Shown here in pieces: positions 1 through 11,470 of a stretch of DNA of 64,000 bases. How positions within the stretch are numbered: the first letter of the stretch is position 1; every line of letters starts with the position of its first letter. The position numbers and the translations under genes are program-made. Source of the DNA: Eumeta japonica (Eukaryota > Arthropoda > Insecta > Lepidoptera > Psychidae); NCBI GenBank assembly GCA_005406025.1, contig BGZK01000082.1, forward strand, positions 310,001 through 374,000, read 5' to 3'. The notes under the pieces are model-generated. The model had not been told where the DNA came from and made no database searches. It saw nothing but the letters and a program-made list of their open reading frames with translations.

Positions 1-652
1 ATAACTAAACATTATTCAAAAAATGTTTAGTTACCGAATTTATTGTAAATTTACAAAGATGAAAGGTTTATATTTCATTTGTGCAACAAGTGCTTTAATA
101 TTCACTTCTCCGCTTCTTGCTGCACACGTCTCATCGTGAGACGGTTGCCCGTAGCTCATAGCCCACGCATCGATAGAGATGATACCATATTGCCATTTAT
201 ATAAAGAGCCTTTCTCACTAAGTATACGTTTGAAACATTAAAAATTAAAATTTCGTTTTGAAGCATAAGTTATTTGAGTACCTTTAATAGTCAACATCAG
301 GAGAATCATTTGCCAAAGTTAACGAAAAATGTTAGGAGCACATTGTATAAATTTTGTTTTTCAAGCACTGAAGTGATTTATTGAATTTTATTGTAAACAT
401 GAAACATTTGAATGTATATGATTATTTATTTGTAGTAGTAATTTAATTTTCTATATAAGAAAATTAACATATTGGAAAAATTGAAAATGAAAACAATGTT
501 GATTTATTTAAGAAACAATATTTAAAATCCAATGAATGATATTTGCTTATGATGTAATATGTGCTTAAAATAATGTCACTCATAACGAATAATGAAACTT
601 GTATATTTTTTAAAAATTATTATTGTTGTTTACAAAAGCTGAAAATTTCTAG
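1..652 (+). other. TUFM: EF-Tu intron, upstream part
   Basis: This is non-coding AT-rich sequence before the first visible EF-Tu exon. No further EF-Tu exon could be read here. A slightly GC-richer patch at about 115-190 looks like a fragment of an unidentified dispersed repeat. Confidence 0.5.
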
Positions 653-881
653 GCATTAGCCGGTGACAACATCGGTGTTTTATTAAGAAATCTAAAGTTA
701 AAATCTGTCGAAACTGGGATGATATTATGTGCAGCTAAAAGCTGTTCACTGAGCAATCATTACAAAGCTAAAATATATTTTCTGTCGAAGCAAGAAGGGG
801 GAAGAAAGAAACCAGTTGTCTCAAAATACTCACAGCAGATGTTCAGTGGCACTTGGAACATTGCATGCCGATTAGATTTAG
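653..881 (+). CDS. TUFM: EF-Tu penultimate exon
   Basis: This exon encodes the end of domain II and the start of domain III. It begins in phase 0 with codons for ALAGDNIGVLL and ends after one base of a Glu codon. It closes at GAT TTA G with donor GTGAAT. The next exon supplies AA, giving DLEPTMEMLMPG across the junction, which matches the continuous family sequence. Confidence 0.9.
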
Positions 882-2744
882 GTGAATGTTTTTTATTAAT
901 TTTTTTAATTTGTTAATATAATATTCATTAAATATGTTAATTATACATGAACACAGTATACATTTTTTAATACAATCCTGCTATTGTCTAGTAGAAAATT
1001 CTTGGATTCTCACTAATAAGATCACTATATTTTTTATAGTCGTTTATTAATGATAAAAAATAACAATAAAATGTATCGTAATTAGTATTTTTATATTATA
1101 TACATTTTATTGCTTTTCAAAATATATTCTCTCACTATTTACATGCTTTTGCATGTTGTGGAACCATTGATAAATATAGTTGGCCTCATTTTAAGGGTAT
1201 ATCATAGGATCAAGGAATGTATTATATGAGGCATTTTTTAGTTCATTTAGGGGTGGTTAGTTTTAGTATGATAAGTTATCTTTAACACAAGAGTACTCTG
1301 TGGTTATCTTTCACAGTATGTAAAGAATAGAAATGTAACCTACTCCCAAAGAGTTCCATTTTCAAAAGCTGTAATAGTTTTTTTAATATTCTTATTACAA
1401 ATAGTCAATTCTGGAAATGTTCAGTGTGACCCATTTACTTATAATTTAACATACACAAAACATTTAAATGAATTTGGCACATTTAATATATTCACATATT
1501 TATTTTCTCCTATATTCCATCTAACAAAGATATATAAAGATAAAAAACAACTATAAATCTTTTTCTCTTCTCCTGTTTCAAATTTTTTGATATTTTTTTC
1601 TTTTGGTTATTGTTCTCTCTGAATTAGTATCAATTTAAAATTCTTCACAGAAATCCATATTTTTTTTTATTATTTTTTTACAATCCAATATTTTTATTTT
1701 ATCTCTACAATATATTAATGTTTAATGTTTGAATTTATAGCTACACACTGCAGAGACTTTTATATCAATATATATTATTGATTTACTATTAGTCAACAGT
1801 AAATCAATAATATTTATTGCTATTCTTGTAAATTTAACTGATGGATTAAGCTCTATAAAAAAGCATCTTTGAAAACAATAAAGAAATACAATTATCTGTA
1901 ATAAATATAATGTAATTAATCAATTTTCAACAAGCAACGGTTTCCTAGTTGTCAATCACTAGGCACTGAATAGTTGTTAGTCTGAACCTGCATTGTCAAA
2001 TGTTTTTCATAATCAAGTGCAGATCAAAAGTATCAATGTATTTTTTGCTTCAACAGTGAAAGAAAACATTTGGAAAAAACTTACATATTGAAAAAACAAT
2101 ACCACATTTTTAACAAAACATGCAAATTCCCAATGCCCGTGAAGAATGGCTTAGTACTTATTTTTCATAGAAAATCACACTCAGCAATAAGACATTATCA
2201 CCAAGTTTTATACAGATAATTCAAAGAGCATCAGTATTGAATAAGGAAAGTGTTAACTGATAAGTAATGCAAGTTTTATTGACAGTTACCACTTATACTA
2301 TTTTATTTCTATATATATATATATGACTCCATACTTCAAAATGTGTTAAATAGTCTAGTTTGAGTTTGATTGTTTACTAACACAATATATTTTCTAATGA
2401 TTTGTGCTACAAGCTCTGTTGCACAGTTGTTCTTGACACTCTCTTGACATGATGCCAAGACGTATGAAGAGTTTGTTATATACTAAATCTATTCATAGTT
2501 AAGTAATTGTTGAGTGCTCTTCTTTTCAGAACCAACTATGGAAATGTTAATGCCCGGAGACCATGCTGATGTGTATTTAACTTTACTCGAAGGCATGGTG
2601 ATGATACAAGGCCAGCCATTTACGATAAGAGAGAACAATGTGACCGTAGCTACAGGCATTGTGACAGAAGTATTACCATCAATAAATATACCTAAAGGGA
2701 AATTGGGAAGAGTTAATATTTTCCCTCAAACAGAAACTGTATAG
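653..2744 (+). CDS. TUFM: Mitochondrial elongation factor Tu, 3' end (last two exons)
   Basis: EF-Tu delivers aminoacyl-tRNA to the mitochondrial ribosome. Two coding exons are visible, 653-881 and 2530-2744. They are joined in phase: the AG acceptor at 651-652 precedes GCA, the donor after 881 is GTGAAT, and the acceptor is TTTTCAG at 2523-2529. The joined codons read from domain II (AGDNIGVLLRNLK, then ETG and KIYFLSKQEGG) into domain III (MLMPGDHADV, GQPFTIRENN, then VATGI). Both are EF-Tu landmarks. The GTPase domain lies left of the window. The stop TAG is at 2742-2744, and an AATAAA follows about 80 bp later. The sequence resembles the second insect paralogue (Drosophila mEFTu2 type) more than classic TUFM, but that judgement is from memory. 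The family call is secure and the paralogue call is not. Confidence 0.93.
882..2529 (+). other. TUFM: EF-Tu last intron with a repeat copy
   Basis: This intron has a GTGAAT donor and a TTTTCAG acceptor. Its segment 980-1500 shares diverged blocks with 35090-35830 in a MEIOC intron, in the same orientation. Examples are TTGGATTCTCACTAATAAG against TGGATTCTCATTAATAAGG, and AAATGTTCAGTGTGACCC against AAATTTTCAGTATGACCC. No ORF is visible, so this is probably an old non-autonomous repeat. Confidence 0.5.
2530..2744 (+). CDS. TUFM: EF-Tu last exon
   Basis: This is domain III of EF-Tu. It runs from EPTMEMLMPGDHADV through QPFTIRENNVTVATG to VTEVLPSI. A short tail of about 19 residues follows (NIPKGKLGRVNIFPQ and on) that the compact bacterial proteins lack. 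The tail is either a normal mitochondrial extension or drift. The acceptor is preceded by the pyrimidine tract TCTTCTTTTCAG. Confidence 0.92.
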
Positions 2745-2821
2745 TTTGTTATTGTTTCCATCTTCCGATGATAGTAAAAGTTATATGTGTAATGAAATTG
2801 TAATATAAACTGTACTATTCA

Positions 2822-2827
2822 AATAAA
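2822..2827 (+). terminator. Poly(A) signal of EF-Tu gene
   Basis: AATAAA lies 77 bp beyond the EF-Tu stop codon and is the first canonical signal on the coding strand. It gives a short 3' UTR. Confidence 0.6.
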
Positions 2828-2893
2828 TTTTAAATTACCCATTAATTTATATAATTTGAATTTGTGCATCTTAAATTTTAATTTATCCTATAG

Positions 2894-3240
2894 GCGATGA
2901 TGGCTTAGTGGGTTAACAGCGTCATCTTCGAACCATAAGATACAGGATTCGATTGTGACCTTAAACAACTGAACATTAGTCTTTAACTTCGGGAAAATGA
3001 AAACACTCCGTTTGTGCTTAAGAAAGTACTTTCAGCCCAGATATTGTCATCGCGTTGCTGACGATTGTTAGCGGCCTTGAACTTACATTGGGCCAACATA
3101 GAGAGTTGAAGTTTTAAGCCCATCAACCTGAAATGAATTGCGAAAGGCTGTGCCTTAGCATTGAGATGAGTAAACCAGACACAGTAACACAATGCATCTT
3201 TTGACAAAAACTACACATATTTTAACATATATAACATTAA
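2894..3240 (+). mobile_element. tRNA-derived SINE
   Basis: The head carries RNA polymerase III type-2 promoter boxes. A box-like TGGCTTAGTGG lies at 2901-2911, and B box-like GGATTCGATTG lies at 2945-2955. The spacing is that of a tRNA gene, but the sequence does not fold into a usable tRNA and runs into a roughly 280-bp unrelated body. That architecture is typical of insect SINEs. The tail boundary is approximate. Confidence 0.6.
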
Positions 3241-3311
3241 AATTTTTATACTACATTTAATTAAATATAATCAATATCAATTTCCCTGCAATGACCATTC
3301 AGATAATAATA

Positions 3312-3920
3312 CAAGGGTAGGCTGAAAAGTAAGCTCTTTTGACCATACACAATTTTTTTTTGTTCATCGTGTTTGATTTCTCATTGATGACTATTTGAAC
3401 ATATTGCAAAATGTAATATGTCAAAAAATGAGAATCGAGCAGTAATTAAATTTCTCATTAAAAATGGAAATATACCAACGCAGATCCGGAAACATATATA
3501 AAATGTGTTTCGACGAATCCTGTCCTGATTTCAAAGATTTAATAGAAACAGTTAAACAAGGCCGTGAGAGTTCTCAAAGGAGACCCCTACCATATACGCG
3601 TGGGAAACTCATTTAGGTTGCTACCGATTAAAATATGACAAAAGTAAAGAAATTCATTGTAAAACATCAGTGAATTAAATAATAGTATATATGGATATTA
3701 GTAAGTGACACGTAAACGAAGCGATTCATAAATATTTAAGCATGTCCAAAGTCTGCGTGCTGGGTCCCTAAAATGTTGAATCCGTTCATATGAAGCGACG
3801 TATGTTCGTTGTGTTCATATATGCGAGACTTTTTCAAGTGTGAGTAGAGGGAAAGAGGTAGAAGTTATTTCTAGAATGATGACCTTTAATTAGACTCGGA
3901 TGCAAGAAGTTTAAGATTCT
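3312..3920 (+). pseudogene. Decayed mariner transposase (mauritiana-like)
   Basis: From ATG at 3418 the frame reads MSKNENRAVIKFLIKNGN, then breaks. After a frameshift it continues as CFDESCPDFKDLIETVKQGR. Further fragments recall mariner N-terminal helix-turn-helix and linker blocks (TKVKKFIVKHQ, then SKVCVLGP). Multiple stops and shifts make it inactive. The upstream GGCTGAAAAGTAAGCTC at 3320-3336 resembles a mariner terminal inverted repeat. The downstream end is not found. Confidence 0.6.
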
Positions 3921-4088
3921 ATTTCTAAGAAGAAGAATAATAATAAATATTTATTACAGACAAAATATACATAGTATCGTTCTAGCAGCATAGATATTCT
4001 CAGTAATTACACAAATACATATAGAATTAGTTTCATTGCTTATCGATATTAGGTTGTCAAGTATGTCCTCAGCTGGCTCATTTGCTCT

Positions 4089-4700
4089 GTCTAATTGACT
4101 GTGTAGTTACATTGAGCATCAAACAGACCCACCATCCTGCCAATGCGCACAATATGTAGCTAAAACAGTTGCACACGCGATCGATCATCGAGATCTACCT
4201 TTTCCTGATAATGCATGAAAAGCCGTCGATCCACGCCTCCGTAACCATTCGGGAAGCGTTGCAAAAGTGAGACAACCCCATGAGTATAGTCCTATAAATC
4301 CCCCTAAAGGGATTATTATACTGGACTTGCAGGTCGCTGTGTACCCTCCGAGTGTAACGCATCCACAGGCTTCACGTGTGCCAGATTGGCAATTTGCTAT
4401 AAAAAGCGTGACCTTGACTCGCTTCTCACTTGTTACAGACCAGTGAGCGAGCGTATTGCATCGTAGATCTGGTAACCTGCATTCTCGTTCTATATCCGAA
4501 TCACCTATCGTTTAAATCCACAGGAACTTCGGTAATTATATTTATTCTTTGATTTAGGAGCGGTCCGCCAAATGAAACTGACGGCACTAAGCTTAAATTT
4601 TTGTATTGGCTTTAAAAACTTTAAGCTAACTGTTTCTTAAATTGTACCTAAGTCCATGGATTTGGCAAGTCTATCACATTTTAGAAGTGGCAGCGACATC
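4089..4700 (+). mobile_element. Possible LTR-retrotransposon LTR remnant
   Basis: This block is GC-richer than its surroundings. It has a TATAAAAA box at 4398-4405 and a 3' edge reading GGCAAGTCTATCACA. That edge is followed by TTTTAGAAGTGGCAGCGAC, where TGGCAGCGAC looks like a tRNA primer-binding site. No gag or pol reading frame follows and no second LTR copy was found, so this may be a solo LTR plus leader. The call rests on layout only. Confidence 0.35.
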
Positions 4701-5232
4701 ATGTTATCAGCATAACTAGTATTTTTGACACAAATTTTGATATAAGACAATCAATTTTGGTGTTGATGAGCTCCTTTATCAATCATTCATTTACGAGTTG
4801 AACAGTATGAAGAACTTCAATCCTACCTGCTGCACCCCGCACTCCATCTAACCTGTACTTCTTTAAGAGTGAATTTACCCACCATACACAATTGTTTTGG
4901 TAACTGAACCAGTGTTCAAAGTTATGATTTCTTTTGGTAACTATTTGTCACTTAGTTTTTTTTCATAGTTAATTGTATAAAATCAGGTTGAATGTTCTAG
5001 AAGGGTCCAGATAGGAAGAATAGGTTTGCCTTACAGTACAGGAGTCCGTTTGACGCAACTAATCTAATTTAATCGCAATTCTATTTTGAGATGGAGAAGG
5101 TACTAAACAATTATTTTCTTACGTAATTTTTTGAAGTCTTCTTTAGGCATTTTGAGCAATTTTTGGTAGGGGAATGTTTTAAGGGTTCACGTCACCGACA
5201 TGTTTATGCAGTTTATATAATAACATCTTCAT

Positions 5233-5541
5233 TTGTTTAGAGGCGAGTGAAACACGTGGAAAATCAGATACTAATTTAATAATACCATCGGCGACGTTTA
5301 CACTACTTACAATATCAAGCGTCATTTGTAAGGGACTAGATAAATTAAAAAAAAAAACAATTCATCGCGGAGCCCGAGCACAGGACAGAATTCGAGTTAG
5401 TCACGTGGCGCCGCGACCTAACCGCGCCCGCGCTTGCAGTCGGGCCGAGCATTTATTAGGTTTGGGTCTAAATTTTTGTTAATCACTTTGAAAGTTGTTC
5501 TAAAAAAGGATATTATGAATATTTAAAAAATGATTCATGAT
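5233..5541 (+). repeat. GC-rich dispersed repeat, copy 1
   Basis: This copy shares order and sequence with 36549-36934. Shared blocks include GAGTGAAACACGTGGAAAAT, then a block like ACCATCGGCGACGTTTACA, ATATCAAGCGTCATTTGTA, a CpG-rich core containing GTCACGTG, and AGCATTTATTAGG. The two copies are diverged, lie in the same orientation and have no reading frame. Family unknown. Confidence 0.55.
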
Positions 5542-5626
5542 AAAATCCAATTTGAATATTATGGTAAGTTCTCTGAAGAGCTATAAAACCTCATTCAGCC
5601 ATCGTTCTGCTCGCCGGGAATACCAT

Positions 5627-5634
5627 CAGCACCT
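5627..5634. repeat. 8-bp target-site duplication (left) of hAT MITE
   Basis: CAGCACCT immediately abuts the left terminal repeat and is repeated exactly after the right one at 5822-5829. Confidence 0.85.
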
Positions 5635-5821
5635 CAGTGGCGGCGCTACACCACTCGTGGACGTCGGCGACATCAGGTTTGCGAGGCCTCTTTTTAATAA
5701 CTTGTAGGCAAAACTCTTTGCGAGGCCTCTTTTTAATAACTTGTAGGCAAAACTTTTTTGTTTGCGAGGCCCCTTCAGGCGCGAGGCCGTCGGCGATCGC
5801 CGACGCCTAGCGCCGCCACTG
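5635..5821. mobile_element. hAT-type MITE, 187 bp, exact TIRs and TSD
   Basis: The terminal inverted repeats are a perfect 14 bp: CAGTGGCGGCGCTA at 5635-5648 and TAGCGCCGCCACTG at 5808-5821. They are flanked by an exact 8-bp target-site duplication, CAGCACCT at 5627-5634 and 5822-5829. The CAGTGGCG-type ends and 8-bp duplication are the hAT superfamily signature. The interior has a 38-nt direct repeat (5678-5715 and 5717-5754) starting TTTGCGAGGCCTC, then partial third and fourth units. Next comes the perfect palindrome GTCGGCGATCGCCGAC at 5789-5804. No transposase is encoded. The intact ends suggest recent insertion. Confidence 0.88.
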
Positions 5822-8069
5822 CAGCACCTAATAGCTGAAGTTCTACTACCGTACGCTTCATTTGGATTATTTTTACGAAAAGTAATCATACTTTAGCGCA
5901 GCACGTCTTTCATAATGTAATTATTATAAACGCACTTTTTATCTAAAAGGTATCTAAAACGGTGGAAGGTAAATAATACACAAAAAGTATTTATTCATTA
6001 TATATTTTTTGTCAGAAGGTAATTATTACGAGTGCCAAAACGTAACAAAATATTAGTACGAAAAAATCAAGAATGCATCTAGCATTGACTACTGAAGATT
6101 CTCATAAACAATACAATATATATATATCTGTATACGTACACATATATATATCGTATTTTTATTTCCTATATGAACGTTAGGAGGACAACATTAAACACTT
6201 ATGTCACAACATCTGAACATAGACGATCAATTGGCGTAGACTATTTTAATAAATTGTGAACTAGAATCCATAACACCGATACGACTAATGAAGATATTCT
6301 TTTTACTCGCAGCCACAGATACTTGCAATTTAGCCTTTACAATAAAGTTGAGATTCCAAACATACATGATTTTCGAGACGACTTTTATAAACACTCTAAA
6401 GCAAACAATAAGCATTGTATTCATAGAGCGCATTCGGCATCATAAAACTAAAAATATATGAATACTTTTGCATAGTACTTTTTATCATTTAATATTAAAA
6501 TCTGATAAATCAATACAAAGCAAGTCGTTATGTGAAATTTAAAAATAAATCCATCATTAAGGCTAAATTTCACTGTGCTCTTAGCAAAAACTATCAGTCT
6601 TATTTGATGACCCAATTTTTTTGAAAAATATATTTGTGCTTCGCAGTCCCATCCGAATCATGTTTTATTTCCAGACTAAAAAACTCTAATACATTAGCTT
6701 ATTTTCAATAGAAATATTCAGATATTTAAGCTGCATCCCATATATAAAAATCCATTTTAAGTTATATCATTTACTAAAATTTTTGTAATAAATTTTAATA
6801 GGAATAAATAATGATTCTATATGTTCTTTACCATCGATGAATACTTACAAAAGTGTAAAAAAGTTGCATTGATCATTTTGTTATTGAGACAGTAATGATA
6901 TAAGGCATTTATATATTGTTACATTAGTTTTTTATTTTTAATAAAAAAAAAAAAACCCCAAACATTTAACAGCGTTAGCAGCTTAAATGTCATTTTTGAT
7001 ACTCATTTATTTTAACAAAACACACCTAAAAATGAAATATGAATTTTTAATTAATATTTATATTTCAACAATTCACATATTGCAAATTGTTTAAAGTGGA
7101 CTTTTTTTAAAACAAATATGCTAAAATCGCAACTATCTGAGGCTGCGCAGATGAGCCGCACTCGACTACGGTCGTCGGTTCGACCATCCCGTGTGGACAG
7201 TTTTAACTTCGACACAAAACTATCAACAAACATCAATTATTGTGACGGAAACAACTCAATCTGAAAATTGTGTTGATTATTAAATTATTCGGCTATTTAC
7301 CAGATGATTTACAATGGTACAGCAATTAAATGCTAACAAATTTTCGTCATAAATTTTACACAGAATCATACAACACAACTGAAAAAAAAACCTCGACAGC
7401 TGTTAAATGTTTGAAACAAATCAGTTTCTTTTCAACTAACCTAAAACGAATCACTGCATAGATCTATCATTGTACTGGGGTTAAATAGAACACAATAAGT
7501 TTACACTCTTACTTAATATTCCTTATAAATACAAGACCATTCGTAGTACCCATGTCACAGAGCTGTCGAACAGAGAAACAATATATAACATAGACATTGT
7601 GTCGAAGTTAAAACCGCCTTCAGCTTTGGCCCATTCAGTCTGATACGCGAGCCGGAGTGCGGCGACTAATTAAAAAAAAAAACTTTTACATCACAATATT
7701 GTATACAATAACATGTATTTCTACCCACAGACAAGACATTTCAAAATATCTCGATTATTTATTATTATTATTATTAAAAATCTATTAAAACGCTATCCGC
7801 TAGATACCATATTAGCGCGTGAAAGTGAGCTACACTTACATCAAAATATTTTTCCCTTGGTCCGACATAGCGAGAGCTAAAAACACTTGGCATCTTATGA
7901 AATACTATTTTTTTTTTTTTATTAGCTCAGTAACAAATTTTTTTCTGGAGAAAACATCATATTTTATTTTCGATCAGTGTAGCGCTCCCCGTTGATTGAT
8001 CGCCCCGCGTGCCTCGATGATACTAACATCGTATAAGTTTTGGTACAAGGTACACTAATTTTTGATTCA

Positions 8070-8092
8070 ATATATATATATATATATATATT
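8070..8092. repeat. (TA)n microsatellite
   Basis: About 11 uninterrupted TA units. They produce spurious Ile-Tyr reading frames on both strands. Confidence 0.9.
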
Positions 8093-11000
8093 TATTTTCA
8101 CGATCGCCCCCAAATATCGAAATGGAAAGGATGCACACGTGAATTCTATGAAAATAAGCATAAAAAGAAGCCAATACGCGTTATGGCGAACATCGGCGAT
8201 CACATTAAATAAACTTTTACGTGCATTTTATTAATAAAAAAAAACCCTTAGTATTACAGCAAAGAAACGAGAGAAAAATCAATATTCAAATATTGTCACC
8301 ACATTTTATATTATTTGTACTTTTCTTGGTGGCTTTCAGCGTTCGTGCATAAATAATGAACAATAAGACATTGTGAGAGTCTTTGTACATCAGAAGCTAT
8401 GGCATTGTCTACTATTCAGTATGATCGTCTCATTTTTCCACTTCGAAGTCTTCCTGTAATGAGCCGCATACATCGAACGCGCGCGGCCGAGGCACGGGGA
8501 GCTTTCGTACGCGACAAACATCCACTTAACACCACCGAATTAAATGTTAATAAGCTCATAAAATTCGATAATTCACAGACAAGTACATTTTTTTTTTCGT
8601 TTATTTAAAACTTTTTTAAGTATCTTATTCGTCTATAGGTCACGGTACCGTTTACGGACAGATCCAATATTGTATGAAATAGGACTAGTAAATTATTATT
8701 TTTCCCATATATTAATTTTAACAAGTTAAAAACCATCATCATTCATAATGTCTTCAATCCTACCCACATCCCGCTCATCTAAATGTCTCACAATAACAAA
8801 ATAAACATAAATAAAATATAAATACTAAAAAAAAAAGTTAACGCACGACGGGACATACACATCAGTGTCGTTGGCAGTGACGGACAGACACGCGGTAAAT
8901 TTCAAGGTAGAAATCCTATTCTCATAAATATATTTACAGAATTCATTTGAAACACATTTGTATAAAAATAAACACGTGAATTATAACGCACCAATACTTA
9001 GTTCAGCATAAAGAGTAAATTTATGAGTAAAATATACATATTTTTGAATTATAAATAATCATCTTATTTTAACTTAGAGTAATCTTAACTGAGAATAGGA
9101 TCCTAAAATGTCCTAAAGGTCCACAAATAAACCTCCATTAAATATTCCAATAATAATAATGCATTAAATACAATTATACCTTTAGATTCATCTAAATTCA
9201 GTAATTGATTTTTATTCACACTCTACAAAATCGAATTAAACTGTATTAATTGACGCAAAAGTTGATTTGACAAAGCTTACATAAACAAAAAATAATCTAT
9301 AACAGTAAAGGCCACTACACACGGCAGCTATGATGTAGAGATGCATATTACAGCAAATATGTATAAATAGACATAAAACCTTCCGCAAGCACACACACCA
9401 TAGCTATAATATGTAATCTTACATCATCAGAAAATAAGAACAAATTGAAAATATACATCAAATTATATGGATAAATCACAATAGTTTTTATACATTATAT
9501 TACATTTCTCTTATGCATATGAACTTAGTAGCTCGAAAATGCGTTATACGTCAAACATGTATCAAAGTCCAATAAAAATAATGATAGAACGACACTATCT
9601 GCTGTGTATGGTTTATACATCATGGCTGCCGTATGTTACGATCTTAAAACATATTTTTACTGCTCATGTTTTAATTCATTTTCATTTATCCTTAAATAAT
9701 ATAAATAAATAGTTACCAGTCCATCACTTAAATATTTTTGATTGCAAATGTACAAACAATATCAGTTATGCACTATAAGCAATTAATAGGTATTTTCTTC
9801 TTCTTGTACATTACAATAGCAGGAGAATGCATATTGCTATAACAAAATAATGTTTATAATTGAATATTCGTTAACTAAAGTCGTCTACTGAGAAACTGAA
9901 CAATCTTTACGAACTGTTAAGCATTTAACTTTATTTATGGGAAGTGTTACTGCATTTGTTCCGGATGGGGGTGATACAACCACAGTCGCATCAACTTGAT
10001 GACGAATGATAATCACTTTTACACCAGATGTTCTCAATACTGAAAAACCTGCAAAGCCGGTGGTTCATTTTCCATGTTCAAACTTTTTGATGTAATTTCC
10101 AATCTTTCATAAATATTAACCGTTAATTCCATTCCACTTGAATCTTTATAATTCCAATAAATGCACTTTTAACAAGACTTTATTTAATTCGCCCATTCGG
10201 AACTGATATCGCATAAAACTTCATATTATTCAATAGTCGATAAACAGCAATAGGAAAAAGATGTTGATAGCTTTTTATATTAATACATATGATGCCTATA
10301 TAAAAGTAAAAAGCGAATATAAAAATCATGCTGAACTCGACTGCCGCGTGAATGAAACGAGTGTAGTGAAAAAACATGACACATCTAAACTATCCGCCTA
10401 ACTGTCCTAGAAAAATTATAAATAGAAAAGAAAAACACTCGTGTTCATAACACTTGTACAAAAATTAATTTATCAACACTTACCCCCTAATAAAATATTC
10501 ATTTAGAAATCCACTTTTGCTTACATTTAAGAGGAACTGGTAAAAAATCTTTGTCCACCTCAATGACCCGACGACTACAACGAACGGCACAGAAAATAGA
10601 GAATGCACCATCAGACTCCCTTTGGACGAACTATTGCTGAAGATATCAATGATGAAAGAAAATTAATCGAAATTCATTTCTTGACAGCCAACTCTGAAGA
10701 AGCATTATGTTTATATTAGGCTTAAAAAAACAAAAACTTATATGTCATCAATTTGTGAATACTTAAAATATAATCTGTACTGACGGTTATACGCTTAAAT
10801 ACCACATACATGCGGGTGTGATTTTGTTATTCGTCTAATAAATATCAACACTATACAATTGGGACATTCATACAAAATATTGTAGCCATCGCAGAACAGG
10901 TTAACAGACAAGAGACAATTAGCACATGGGCATACTTTTCCAACAAAATGAATAAATCTAAAACGCATGACAGAAAATGGCCACCGAGTATTCGCGTACA

Positions 11001-11452
11001 AACAAAAAACCTGCAATAGGTATAAATATAGGAACACAACATTGTTAGGAGAATAGAAGGATAACTTCACATCAAACTAAGTACCAACAGACCGTAATTA
11101 CAGACCGGTCGTCAATATGAGACAGACGTAAGTTGCAAGTCAACTATCATTAAATTTAACGGATTGATAAATTGAAATTGAACAAATTGGTGTGGATCGA
11201 AAATTTTTTTGTTAAATTGCGGATGATTCCTAAGATTTCTTAATACGCTATGTAAAAAACGACGATATCGAGCCGACGTCGCCTGTCCCATCACTATCAC
11301 AATCCAACAATATCTAACAAATCATCCAACGTTTATTGTCCACGTCGCGCTAAGACCTTACATGCTAACGGCGGCTAAAAAGAGAACCTATCCAACAAAA
11401 TGAAGAAAGTTTGTGCTCGATCGCGCCTCTACGCGACGTAACTGGAGTCAAC

Positions 11453-11470
11453 TGGCGCCCGACGCGGGGC
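11453..11470 (+). other. Retroelement primer-binding-site-like motif
   Basis: TGGCGCCCGACGCGGGGC differs at two positions from TGGCGCCCAACGTGGGGC, the complement of a tRNA-Lys 3' end as I remember it. It is preceded by GGAGTCAAC, so an LTR could end in CA just before it. A GC-rich leader-like segment (ACCGTACCCG) follows. No LTR pair or pol frame is visible, so it may be coincidence or a deep relic. Confidence 0.35.

Noticed and set aside
2894..2975. A possible tRNA gene on the + strand
   Set aside because: A and B boxes are present but stems do not pair, and a SINE-type body follows.
5626..5889. 87-codon - strand ORF with a repeated KSFAYKLLKRGLA peptide
   Set aside because: It lies almost wholly inside the hAT MITE. 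The peptide repeat is just the 38-nt DNA duplication.
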